In this document: positions 14,674 to 23,079 of the stretch, in pieces
How the letters are laid out: every line of letters begins with the position of its first letter
How positions within the stretch are numbered: the stretch's first letter is position 1
Assembly: GCF_003234935.1 (NCBI RefSeq)
Contig: NZ_QKSB01000004.1
Coordinates: forward strand, 1 to 64,000
Source of the DNA: Putridiphycobacter roseus
Lineage (GTDB): Bacteria; Bacteroidota; Bacteroidia; Flavobacteriales_D; Crocinitomicaceae
Reading direction: 5' to 3'
DNA length: 64,000 nucleotides
Program-made: the position numbers and the translations under genes
The notes under the pieces: generated by a model
What the model was told of the DNA's origin: nothing
The model's database searches: none
What the model saw: the letters and a program-made list of their open reading frames with translations, nothing else

Positions 14674-15210
14674 ATGAGACAAAAGAAAAAAATATTTGAC
14701 CAACACCTTTATCACGACATTGAAGATGAAGAGAAAGCTGAAGAATATTTAGACACTTCTCTTCCTCTAATTGGATTAATAGTGATGTATTTCAATGGTC
14801 TTGAAAAATATTTGGACAACATTATCTGTGAAATATTCACAGATAGAAGTGATTCAACAGGACTGATAGTACTTCATAAAATGACATACTCAACTAAAGT
14901 TGATTTATTCAAAAGGTTTAGTGATGATTTTCATTTAGGTTGTGATATTGAAATTTCAGGGTATGATAAACTAATCTCTGACTTAAAGGAAAGTGGGAGA
15001 CTGAGAAATTTAGTTGTTCACGCAGATTGGGAAAATACAGATGATGATGGATATACTTACGTTAATTTAAGAATCTCTAAAAAGGGAATGGAGCAGGAAT
15101 ATGCTCAATTCTCTGAGGACTCGCTTCAAAAAATTATTGAATTAATTATTAATACGAGAGTTCAATTATCTGAATATTGGGAAAAAAGAAACTATGAGCT
15201 TTATAAGTAG
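14674..15210 (+). CDS. HEPN-motif protein, putative RNase/defence factor
   Basis: 178 aa, cytoplasmic, all-helical by eye. It contains RNLVVH (Arg111 to His116), the Rx4H catalytic motif of HEPN RNases, preceded by a long helix pair (SLPLIGLIVMYFNGLEKYLDNIICEIF), as in small AbiF/MAE-like HEPN proteins. HEPN proteins often act as RNA-cutting toxins in abortive infection or with MNT antitoxins; no nucleotidyltransferase gene is adjacent. It lies 216 bp after the RT, just past attC-like site 9, and would be the next cassette. The toxin role is inferred. Confidence 0.7.
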   Translation: MRQKKKIFDQHLYHDIEDEEKAEEYLDTSLPLIGLIVMYFNGLEKYLDNIICEIFTDRSDSTGLIVLHKMTYSTKVDLFKRFSDDFHLGCDIEISGYDKLISDLKESGRLRNLVVHADWENTDDDGYTYVNLRISKKGMEQEYAQFSEDSLQKIIELIINTRVQLSEYWEKRNYELYK

Positions 15211-15233
15211 ATTATTTAATAAGCAATTTCAAT

Positions 15234-15380
15234 ATGAAGTACCAACCATATTTAGTTGCTATGAATTCAGATCAAAGTATAATAGAGACTGCAACTTATA
15301 CTCAAGTAAAGACTACCGAACTCTTAAATGATTATTTGGTCAGAATACTAAAGGTACACAAATCTAGTATGGTAGATTAG
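15234..15380 (+). CDS. possible 48-residue protein
   Basis: ATG at 15234 to TAG at 15378. The product starts MKYQPYLVAMNSD and is soluble and neutral. It lies 24 bp after the HEPN gene, so it could be a partner, but nothing in the sequence identifies it and it may be non-coding. Confidence 0.3.
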   Translation: MKYQPYLVAMNSDQSIIETATYTQVKTTELLNDYLVRILKVHKSSMVD

Positions 15381-15439
15381 CAGCATGTTAATGTGACCTA
15401 ATTGTTGCAATAAAACAAAGAAACTAAAACCAACAAAGC

Positions 15440-15515
15440 ACTAACCTCAAAACTAGCATAGAAAATACAAACTTCATTACTCTTTCGTACCTTGCGGCAA
15501 GGCAGATAAAAAAAG
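15440..15515 (+). other. degenerate attC-like site 10
   Basis: Bases 15473-15502 match the core of site 8 (starting TTCAT and containing TTTCGTACCTT) at 24 of 30 positions. The outer boxes are poor (GCACTAAC at 15438-15445) and stem pairing is lost, so the site is likely inactive. Confidence 0.45.
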
Positions 15516-15541
15516 GCCTTTGGCAAAACAAAAACATAAAA

Positions 15542-16522
15542 ATGAAGCAATTTCTATTCCTCACCCTCATCAGCATTAGCCTTTTTAGTTGTAACAACAA
15601 GGCAAAAAAACAGGCGGAATCTAATAAAAGGGAATACTTCCTCCCCCCGCCCACTGGGCATCATTACTTAGCCATAGGGGATGTAAAACTATTTTATCGG
15701 GCTGCTGGAAATCCCAAAAACCCAACCATTGTTTTACTGCATGGTTATCCCTCCTCCTCCCATACTTACCGTCATTTAATTCCCATGTTGGCAACACATT
15801 ATTATGTCATTGCTCCCGACAATTTAGGGTCGGGTTACAGCACCCATTTAAACCCCGACAGCACCCATTACACATTTGACTTACTAGCGGAATACACCCA
15901 AAAATTGGTCGACCGTTTGGGCATTAAAAAATACGTAATGTACATGCAGGACTTTGGTGCGCCCGTTGGTTACCGCATGATGATGAAAGATCCCGAGCGG
16001 ATTGAAGCCTTAATTGTTCAAAACGCCAATGCCTATTTAGCCGGACTGACGGAAAAGCGCCAAGCCTTTTTCCGCACTGCCCAATCGGATACCTCGGCAG
16101 CAAAACACGCTTTTTTATACGGTTTAACAGGTGCAGATGCCATAATTAACCAACAATACCTATTCGACCTTGATTCCACTAATGTCCACCTGCAAAGTCC
16201 GGATGCTTGGACCCATGATTTGGCATTTTTAAGTTCCGAAAAAGACCGTGAAATTCAGGTACAACTCTTTCAGGATTACAACAACAACTTATTGGCTTAT
16301 CCCACTTGGCAAAAAATGTTGCGGGAACAACAACCCAAGACCCTTATTGTTTGGGGGGCAAAGGATCAAAAATTCAATGCCAATGGCGCTAAAGCTTATT
16401 TAAAAGATTTGCCAAATGCCACCTTACACCTCTTGGACGCAGGTCATTTTGCTGCAGAGGAAAAAACAAGGGAGATTGCCAGCTTCATCTTATCCTTTTT
16501 AGACGAGCAGGAAATCAAATAA
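15542..16522 (+). CDS. alpha/beta hydrolase lipoprotein (epoxide hydrolase/haloalkane dehalogenase type)
   Basis: 326 aa. Lipoprotein signal MKQFLFLTLISISLFSC (Cys17). The oxyanion loop is LLHGYPSS, the nucleophile elbow is MQDFGAPVG with Asp137 in place of serine, the acid is likely Asp275 (WGAKDQKF) and the base His302 (DAGHF). An Asp nucleophile is the mark of epoxide hydrolases and haloalkane dehalogenases, so an ester intermediate on Asp is expected. Being a lipoprotein, it would work in the periplasm or at the outer membrane. The substrate is unknown. It lies immediately after the decayed attC. Confidence 0.85.
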   Translation: MKQFLFLTLISISLFSCNNKAKKQAESNKREYFLPPPTGHHYLAIGDVKLFYRAAGNPKNPTIVLLHGYPSSSHTYRHLIPMLATHYYVIAPDNLGSGYSTHLNPDSTHYTFDLLAEYTQKLVDRLGIKKYVMYMQDFGAPVGYRMMMKDPERIEALIVQNANAYLAGLTEKRQAFFRTAQSDTSAAKHAFLYGLTGADAIINQQYLFDLDSTNVHLQSPDAWTHDLAFLSSEKDREIQVQLFQDYNNNLLAYPTWQKMLREQQPKTLIVWGAKDQKFNANGAKAYLKDLPNATLHLLDAGHFAAEEKTREIASFILSFLDEQEIK

Positions 16523-16584
16523 AGGGGGATAAATATTATATTTACCTTTTTTAAGCACAAAAAGACTTAAATACAAACGTTTAT

Positions 16585-16989
16585 ATGGAGGATTTGATTG
16601 CATTGGGAAGAAAAAGAACCATTTTACTGTCCATCAGTATCCTTTTGGTTTCAGTACATACCATTTATTTATACCATGCCACCCACCCTGTGGTAGAAAC
16701 CAAAAAAATAGTACAACAAGCCATTCGTTTTTTGCTCACCATTTTACTTTTAGTCATGATTTACAAGGGGAAAAAGGGAGCGAAAATCATAGGTATTGTT
16801 TTGTTTTCGCTGGGCTTACTCGGTGCGCTGATTGGACTTTTTATGATTGACAAACCCTTCCTTGCCAAAACACCTTTATTGGTCATGTCAATGGTTTATG
16901 CATTGGCCATCTATTTTTTTAGTGCCAACAGCAGTTTTAAAGCTTTTTTTGAAAGTCAACAACACAAGAAAGACAATTTAGATATCTAG
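16585..16989 (+). CDS. four-TM membrane protein, unknown
   Basis: 134 aa with four hydrophobic segments (about residues 12-30, 45-60, 64-86 and 95-112) and a short charged C-terminus. No family recognised. It lies 62 bp after the hydrolase lipoprotein in the same direction. A start at 16585 gives a short polar N-terminus before TM1. Confidence 0.65.
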   Translation: MEDLIALGRKRTILLSISILLVSVHTIYLYHATHPVVETKKIVQQAIRFLLTILLLVMIYKGKKGAKIIGIVLFSLGLLGALIGLFMIDKPFLAKTPLLVMSMVYALAIYFFSANSSFKAFFESQQHKKDNLDI

Positions 16990-17277
16990 GCATTTATTGA
17001 GGTCAATCTTTCCAATACAGCGGCCATGTTACGGTGTTAAGGTAAGCGCAAATGCGTATCAAATTGTCATTCAGGATTCAATACCAAATTGAGTTAATCG
17101 AAGTCCGTGAGCATAAAAAACCAGAAACAACAACATAAAAACCTAACAGCACTTTTTCTTGCCCTACAACCCAATTAAATCACTTTACACGAATATTTTA
17201 AGTGATTTTTAGGTGAAAAAAAACATCAATTGCTGATAATAGCAGTATTATTGCAAACAAAGGTTAAAAAAAGGATT
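16990..17277. other. intergenic region, 288 bp
   Basis: No gene seen. It precedes the three T9SS paralogues and should hold their promoter. Confidence 0.4.
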
Positions 17278-18507
17278 ATGAAAAACTTACTACTACTTAC
17301 TGCTGTGCTAGTTACATCAGCATCATTTGGTCAAAAAACACTATTTAGCGTTGTACACAAGCAAATAGATGCTTTGGGAACTGTTGTTCTTGCAGATTCA
17401 ACAGCGTATGGCTACACAAGTACCCCATACCTTTTTAATGAATTTAAACCAAAATTTGGTTTTAGTGACGACTACATGAATATTTTCGTAGAAGACCAAC
17501 TAGTACATGCCAATACAAAAGATGTTTATTATTACGACTGGTCAAATGTACTTTATACTGCGGAGGCCCATGTAAATATTTTGAGCAATGGTTTAATCAC
17601 CACAAGCGAGAATACTATCGCGAGTAATAGAACACTTTACACCTATACACCACAAGGTAAAAAAGCCATGGTGATCACACAATCATATGATGGCACAAGC
17701 TGGAATAACGAGGACAGTACCATTTTCAATTATGATGCGCTTGGCAACAAAATATACCGCGCTGAATATCATTTCAATGCAGGAAGTGCATTCATAGATG
17801 AGTTAGATTCCCTGACTTACCAAGCAGGAACCAGTAATCTCACCCAATCATCTACTTACAAACCTTTTATGGGAAACTTAGAAGCCAATTACCGCAGTAC
17901 AATCACTTGGGTAAACGGAAAAGTTGATAAAATTGATTTGTTTAGTGGTGCAGGACCAAATGCTTTCCTTTGGAAATTTAGAATGTTTTACCAATACAGT
18001 GGCAATCTTGTCAGTACTTATGATTTACACCCTGTATATAGTAATATTGTTTCTACAAATATATTCGAATCAGCAGTATTTACCTTCAATCAACAAAACG
18101 ATCCATTAACATTCACATCCAACACCAATGGAGTAATGAATTATAGTTTCGAATATATTTATGACAATGAAGGCTTTCTGAATCAAATGAAAAGATACTA
18201 CTATAACCACAACGACTCGGTAGTAGAACTGGGTGACGTAACCGATTATAATTTTGCTAATGTGGCATCCGTGGAACAAGTATCTACTTTAAATATTGTA
18301 CTCTATCCAAACCCAACTACTGACTTTTTACACATTCAGTCTGAAACAGCCATTGAACGCCTTCAAATTGTAAACATAAACGGGCAAACCATGCTTACAC
18401 AAAACAATTCAAATGATGTAGATGTTTCGCATTTGAGTAAAGGTACTTACATTATTTATGGTAATGCTGCCGACAAATCTTTTAAACAGACTTTTATAAA
18501 AGAGTAA
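17278..18507 (+). CDS. T9SS-secreted protein, tandem paralogue 1
   Basis: 409 aa. Start at 17278 gives the signal peptide MKNLLLLTAVLVTSASFGQ; the upstream ATG-like start at 17230 would bury it. The main part contains repeats like YDALGNKIYRAEYHF, YQAGTSNLTQS and FSYDNEGFLNQM, typical of beta-strand repeat proteins of the RHS/YD-like type found in Bacteroidota secreted proteins. The last about 75 residues (SVEQVSTLNIVLYPNPTTDFLHIQ...) are a type A sorting domain. Function is unknown, probably surface or extracellular. The N-terminal part is well diverged from the two paralogues downstream, but the sorting domain is almost identical. Confidence 0.85.
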   Translation: MKNLLLLTAVLVTSASFGQKTLFSVVHKQIDALGTVVLADSTAYGYTSTPYLFNEFKPKFGFSDDYMNIFVEDQLVHANTKDVYYYDWSNVLYTAEAHVNILSNGLITTSENTIASNRTLYTYTPQGKKAMVITQSYDGTSWNNEDSTIFNYDALGNKIYRAEYHFNAGSAFIDELDSLTYQAGTSNLTQSSTYKPFMGNLEANYRSTITWVNGKVDKIDLFSGAGPNAFLWKFRMFYQYSGNLVSTYDLHPVYSNIVSTNIFESAVFTFNQQNDPLTFTSNTNGVMNYSFEYIYDNEGFLNQMKRYYYNHNDSVVELGDVTDYNFANVASVEQVSTLNIVLYPNPTTDFLHIQSETAIERLQIVNINGQTMLTQNNSNDVDVSHLSKGTYIIYGNAADKSFKQTFIKE

Positions 18508-18579
18508 TTTATTGGTGGTTTAAAACGCGCAATGTGGTCTTAAAACCGACTAAAGCAAATAAAAATATCTTCCTAAACA

Positions 18580-18620
18580 GCTTAATTAAAATAAATTACC
18601 TATTTTTAATTTAATTAAGC
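18580..18620. terminator. AT-rich hairpin between paralogues 1 and 2
   Basis: Perfect 11-bp arms GCTTAATTAAA (18580-18590) and TTTAATTAAGC (18610-18620) with a 19-nt loop. It is about 70 bp after paralogue 1 and may be a terminator or a processing site. Confidence 0.5.
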
Positions 18621-18652
18621 CGGGGAATAAATTACTTTAAATACTAAATATT

Positions 18653-19876
18653 ATGAAAAAATTATTACTTCTAGTCGGGGTACTCGTTACATCCATTTCT
18701 TTCGGACAAAAATTACTAAACAGCACAACAAACCGTTTCTTAGATGACTTTGGGGCTGTTCTTTATGCAGATTCAATAGTCTTTGCTTACAACACCAACT
18801 ATTCGTACTTTAATGAATTTAAACCTAAATTTGGTTTTGAAGGTGACATCATGTATTATTTTTTAGAGGAGTTCATGGTGCATGCTGACGCGGAAGACAT
18901 ATACAGTTTTCAAGGTAGTTTCCCGCTTACACTTTCAGAAACGAATACCAATACATTGAACAATGGCTTAATTGCTCAAAGCGATAATTCGTCGTCTAAT
19001 GGTAGAACTTTATACACTTACACTGCATTAAGTGAAGTTTCATCTGAAGTAAGGCAATCATTTGATGGTACAAACTATAACACCTACGACAGTACCGTTT
19101 TTGAGTATGATGCACTAGGTAATAAAACCTATGAAGGTAAATATGATATTTTTCAAGGCATTACAGTTTTAGAAAATGTTGATTCTTTATCCTATCAAGC
19201 AGGAACAAGTAACCTTACTGAAGCAGTGGCATATTATTATAACGGTTCCAATCTGGCAATCAACAATAAAACAGTAGTAACTTGGTTAAATGGAAACGTT
19301 AAAAGTGTTGATTTGTACTTCGGAGACGGATCTGGGAATTTAAGTTGGGAATTTAGATTAATTTACCAATATACTGGAAGTTTAGCTGACGCTTTTGATG
19401 CATACGCAGTGAGCAATAATGTGATTGATCCAATTGCTTATATCAAGGGTGAATTTACCTATACTCCTCAAAATAATGTGGAATCATATGCTTTATTACT
19501 AGATAGCATAGAAGAACAAAAAGTAGTTTTCAGTTATGACAATGAAAATTTTCTAACCGAAATTGCAACCTATGCAACCCTCGACTCTACATTAGAACTT
19601 ATTAATTTAACCAATTATTATTTTACCAATGTGGCATCCGTGGAACAAGTATCGACTTTAAATATCGTACTCTATCCAAACCCAACTACTGACTTTTTAC
19701 ACATTCAGTCTGAAACAGCCATTGAACGCCTTCAAATTGTAAACATGAACGGTCAAACCATGCTTACACAAAACAATTCAAATGATGTAGATGTTTCGCA
19801 TTTGAGTAAAGGTACTTACATCATTTATGGTAATGCTGCCGACAAATCCTTTAAGCAGACTTTTGTTAAACAATAA
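18653..19876 (+). CDS. T9SS-secreted protein, tandem paralogue 2
   Basis: 407 aa, signal peptide MKKLLLLVGVLVTSISFGQ. It is about 90 percent identical by eye to paralogue 3 through the body (EFKPKFGFEGDIMYYFLEEFMVHADAED, TLYTYTALSEVSSEVRQSFDG) and has the same sorting domain. The body contains YD-like strands (FEYDALGNKTYEGKYD, FSYDNENFLTEI). It probably arose by recent tandem duplication. The extracellular role is unknown. Confidence 0.85.
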   Translation: MKKLLLLVGVLVTSISFGQKLLNSTTNRFLDDFGAVLYADSIVFAYNTNYSYFNEFKPKFGFEGDIMYYFLEEFMVHADAEDIYSFQGSFPLTLSETNTNTLNNGLIAQSDNSSSNGRTLYTYTALSEVSSEVRQSFDGTNYNTYDSTVFEYDALGNKTYEGKYDIFQGITVLENVDSLSYQAGTSNLTEAVAYYYNGSNLAINNKTVVTWLNGNVKSVDLYFGDGSGNLSWEFRLIYQYTGSLADAFDAYAVSNNVIDPIAYIKGEFTYTPQNNVESYALLLDSIEEQKVVFSYDNENFLTEIATYATLDSTLELINLTNYYFTNVASVEQVSTLNIVLYPNPTTDFLHIQSETAIERLQIVNMNGQTMLTQNNSNDVDVSHLSKGTYIIYGNAADKSFKQTFVKQ

Positions 19877-20016
19877 TTTTAACACCACCGTTTAAATTTA
19901 CTCAATAAGCTATTAAAATAACTTTAGGTGAATAACATACGGGTTTTTAATAAAAAAAAACAAGTTGTTGATTTTTGGAACAATTATTGCTTGAAAATGC
20001 CAAACAAAAGAAAATT

Positions 20017-21237
20017 ATGAAAAAAATATTACTCCTTGCTAGTATACTCATTACATCCATCTCCTTCGGTCAAAAAATGCTAAATAGCGTCAGTAACAAA
20101 TACCTTGATGAAGGTACTGTTGACTATGCCGATTCAACAGTGTATCTTTACACTGCTAATCAGTACTTTTTCAATGAGTTTAAACCTAAGTTTGGTTACG
20201 AAGGCGATATCATGTATTACTTTTTAGAAGAATTCATGGTGCATGCTGACGCGGAAGATTTTTACAGTTTACAAGGTAGTTTCCCCCTTACACTTTCAGA
20301 AACGAGATCCAATACATTGAACAATGGCTTAATTGCTCAAAGCGATAATTCGGCGTCTAATGGTAGAACTTTATACACTTACACTGCTTTGAGTGAAGTT
20401 TCATCTGAAGTAAGGCAATCATTTGATGGTACAAACTATAACACCTACGACAGTACTATTTTTGAGTATGATGCATTAGGAAATAAAACCTATGAAGGTA
20501 AATATGATATTTTTCAAGGCAATTCAACTTTAGAAAATGTTGATTCTTTATCCTATCAAGCAGGAACAAGTAACCTTACTGAAGCAGTTGCATATTATTA
20601 TAACGGTTCCAATCTGGAAATTAACAGTAAAACAGTAATAACTTGGTTAAATGGAAACGTTAAAACTGTTGATTTGTACTTCGGAGACGGATCTGGTACT
20701 TTAAGTTGGGAATTTAGATTAATTTACCAATATACTGGAAGTTTAGCTGACGCTTTTGATGCATATGCAGTGAGCAATAATGTGATTGATCCAATTGCTT
20801 ATATCACTGGTGAATTTACCTATACTCCTCAAAATAATGTAGAATCATATGCTTTAATGCTAGATAGCATAGAAGAACAAAAAGTAGTTTTCAGTTATGA
20901 CAATGAAAATTTTCTAACCGAAATTGCAACCTATGCAACCCTCGACTCTACATTAGAACTTATTAATTTAACCAATTATTATTTTACCAATGTGGCATCC
21001 GTGGAACAAGTATCGACTTTAAATATCGTACTCTATCCAAACCCAACTACTGACTTTTTACACATTCAGTCTGAAACAGCCATTGAACGCCTTCAAATTG
21101 TAAACATGAACGGTCAAACCATGCTTACACAAAACAATTCAAATGATGTAGATGTTTCGCATTTGAGTAAAGGTACTTACATCATTTATGGTAATGCTGC
21201 CGACAAATCCTTTAAGCAGACTTTTATCAAACAATAA
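20017..21237 (+). CDS. T9SS-secreted protein, tandem paralogue 3
   Basis: 406 aa from ATG 20017 (MKKILLLASILITSISFGQ); the upstream in-frame ATG at 19975 adds a polar 14-residue extension that would spoil the signal peptide. Body and sorting domain are nearly those of paralogue 2, with a few local differences near the N-terminus (SVSNKYLDEGTVDYADSTVYLYTAN). It is followed by a clear terminator, so the three genes form one block. Confidence 0.85.
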   Translation: MKKILLLASILITSISFGQKMLNSVSNKYLDEGTVDYADSTVYLYTANQYFFNEFKPKFGYEGDIMYYFLEEFMVHADAEDFYSLQGSFPLTLSETRSNTLNNGLIAQSDNSASNGRTLYTYTALSEVSSEVRQSFDGTNYNTYDSTIFEYDALGNKTYEGKYDIFQGNSTLENVDSLSYQAGTSNLTEAVAYYYNGSNLEINSKTVITWLNGNVKTVDLYFGDGSGTLSWEFRLIYQYTGSLADAFDAYAVSNNVIDPIAYITGEFTYTPQNNVESYALMLDSIEEQKVVFSYDNENFLTEIATYATLDSTLELINLTNYYFTNVASVEQVSTLNIVLYPNPTTDFLHIQSETAIERLQIVNMNGQTMLTQNNSNDVDVSHLSKGTYIIYGNAADKSFKQTFIKQ

Positions 21238-21262
21238 ATTTAACAAGCTTAAATAATTTACA

Positions 21263-21292
21263 AAACCTGACTTTCAACAGTCAGGTTTTTTT
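21263..21292 (+). terminator. Rho-independent terminator
   Basis: Stem AACCTGA / TCAGGTT with a CTTTCAACAG loop and a T-run, 26 bp after the third T9SS paralogue. Confidence 0.85.
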
Positions 21293-21396
21293 ATTTCAAA
21301 TTTTTGAAAGCAATCTTTCATCCAATGCTTAATTTATTAAGTTTTATTAAGAATAAAATGGACATTGGTCTGTACATTAATGATTAAGTTCGTCAC

Positions 21397-21777
21397 TTGA
21401 AACAAAGTCAAGACATAAAAAGGAGTAAATCTATTTTCGCTATCGCAGGGTTAATACTATTGCTGTTGCTTTCTCCTTGTGCAGTCAGAAACTTTATTCA
21501 AGCAAAATTTTCCTTGCCTCAAACGGAAGTGAGTAACTTAAGTAAAACAACATTCCATACTTCATCTTGTGCAGTGGTGGAAGAAGATGCCGCGATTAAT
21601 CATTCAAATATTACGGTCAATCGCGTACAGGTAATCGGCCTCGTTAAAAAGCAAGTACCTGTTGCTATTAGCGACGCAAAAAAGTATGTTGTCCCTACTG
21701 CCTATCAAAAAAAGGAATATCAAATTCCCATTGTCCCCTACTTCATTTTATATCAAAATTTCAAAGTTTATCTATAA
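21397..21777 (+). CDS. small membrane or exported protein, unknown
   Basis: 126 aa starting at TTG 21397; no ATG occurs in the frame and a stop lies 12 bp upstream, so a TTG start is needed. A hydrophobic segment (IFAIAGLILLLLLSP, about residues 13-27) is followed by CAVRNFIQAKFSLPQTEVSNLSKTTFH, then a Cys in TSSCAVVEED and a basic C-terminus. Similar small proteins with two cysteines occur near metal or redox genes in Bacteroidota, but I cannot name the family. It lies 70 bp before the DoxDA gene. Confidence 0.6.
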   Translation: MKQSQDIKRSKSIFAIAGLILLLLLSPCAVRNFIQAKFSLPQTEVSNLSKTTFHTSSCAVVEEDAAINHSNITVNRVQVIGLVKKQVPVAISDAKKYVVPTAYQKKEYQIPIVPYFILYQNFKVYL

Positions 21778-21847
21778 CCGTTTTTTTTAGCAGAAATGTC
21801 GTCCAGCATACAAAACTGGATTTAAATACATAGATAAAATTAGAAAA

Positions 21848-22864
21848 ATGAACAATATTAAAATAAAAAATGATGCTGGGCTGTTGGCTTTGACATTGAG
21901 ATTAGTCGTTGGCTGGACCTACTTTTCAGCCTTTTGGAGAAGAACAGTTTTAGCGGATAAATTAGATCCCGAAGTCGCTGGATATATCGGCGAAAAATTC
22001 AACCACTTTTTACCAAATGCCTTGGGCATTAAACCCATTATTCAGTACTTGGTAGAAAACCCAGACCTTTTATGGCTTAACATGGTAATTTTTACCATTA
22101 TAGAAGGTATCGTCGGCTTGTTGATCATGTTTGGTCTATTTACCCGTTTAATGAGTGTTGCTGTCTTTGGTTTGGCCATGGGAATATTACTCGGTTCGGG
22201 TTGGATTGGAACCACTTGTCTAGATGAATGGCAAATTGGGATATTGGGTATTGCCGCTGGTTTTGTCCTTTTCTTAACAGGGAGTGGCAAATACTCGGTA
22301 GATAATTACTGGATAAAAAATAACTTTGCCATCAGTAAAAAGAAGTGGTTTGCTTGGTTTGGTTCTGGTATTTTACCGATAAAAGACCGTATTTTTCCAA
22401 AAGTGGTATTAATAGGGTCCATATTTATATTTGGAATGACATTGATGACCAATCAAGTTTTTCACGGTGGCGTTTGGGGTACCTTACACAACAAATCTGT
22501 GAAGCCAAAAATAGAATTAACAGCGGCAAAAATGGAAGCCAATACCCTTTCGTTTGACCTGTACAGAACCGAAGGGGTTGATGTTTATGGGGCTTGGATT
22601 ATTAATATTGAATTAAGCGATCCAAAAGGTCAGGCAGTTTTAAATTATACACCGGAAGCCTTGGCAGCAATTGATCCAGCAAACATAGAAAACTATTATG
22701 TTGCCAAAGTAAAACCAGGAAAACATAGCCTAATCGCTCCCTTGGGTGCAAAGGCAAACATCAGGTTGAACAGTCCAAAATTAAATGAACTATCCAGCGG
22801 AACTTACACTTTAAAACTAACGGACATCAGTGGAGCTTTCTGGGAAATAAATTTGCAAAAATAA
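21848..22864 (+). CDS. doxDA: DoxD-DoxA fusion (thiosulfate:quinone oxidoreductase-like)
   Basis: 338 aa. The N-terminal half has four or more TM segments with DoxD features (LRLVVGWTYFSAFWRR, FTIIEGIVGLLIMFGLFTRL, GSGWIGTTCLDEWQIG), and after another TM (about residues 185-200) the C-terminal half is a periplasmic DoxA-like domain (GGVWGTLHNKSVKPKIEL ... GTYTLKLTDISGAFWEI). In Acidianus the two subunits oxidise thiosulfate and reduce quinone; fused forms are known in Bacteroidota, but their physiological substrate is unsettled. A terminator follows at 22887-22918. An upstream unknown membrane protein may be co-transcribed. Confidence 0.8.
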   Translation: MNNIKIKNDAGLLALTLRLVVGWTYFSAFWRRTVLADKLDPEVAGYIGEKFNHFLPNALGIKPIIQYLVENPDLLWLNMVIFTIIEGIVGLLIMFGLFTRLMSVAVFGLAMGILLGSGWIGTTCLDEWQIGILGIAAGFVLFLTGSGKYSVDNYWIKNNFAISKKKWFAWFGSGILPIKDRIFPKVVLIGSIFIFGMTLMTNQVFHGGVWGTLHNKSVKPKIELTAAKMEANTLSFDLYRTEGVDVYGAWIINIELSDPKGQAVLNYTPEALAAIDPANIENYYVAKVKPGKHSLIAPLGAKANIRLNSPKLNELSSGTYTLKLTDISGAFWEINLQK

Positions 22865-22886
22865 TTAAATCACCCCTTACAAACGG

Positions 22887-22918
22887 CGACTTTGGTCTTG
22901 CATCAAAGTCGTTTTTTT
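22887..22918 (+). terminator. Rho-independent terminator
   Basis: Stem CGACTTTG / CAAAGTCG, 9-nt loop, then seven Ts, 23 bp after doxDA. Confidence 0.9.
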
Positions 22919-23079
22919 AATCGAAAAACAAGTCAATATGGAGCATGCGTTTAAAGCAGGTTAAAAACTACCCTTTAAAATTGGAACATGCTATTTCCTG
23001 CCATAAACTATGGTATAGCCACACCGTGTAGTTTATAAATAATCATTATATTTACTATTGATATTAAACATTCCCGAAC

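Larger units (their letters stand above)
15211..15541. other. intergenic region with small ORF and decayed attC
   Basis: Holds a possible 48-codon ORF and, at 15440-15515, a decayed attC-like site. Otherwise I see nothing. It marks the right end of the recognisable array. Confidence 0.5.
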
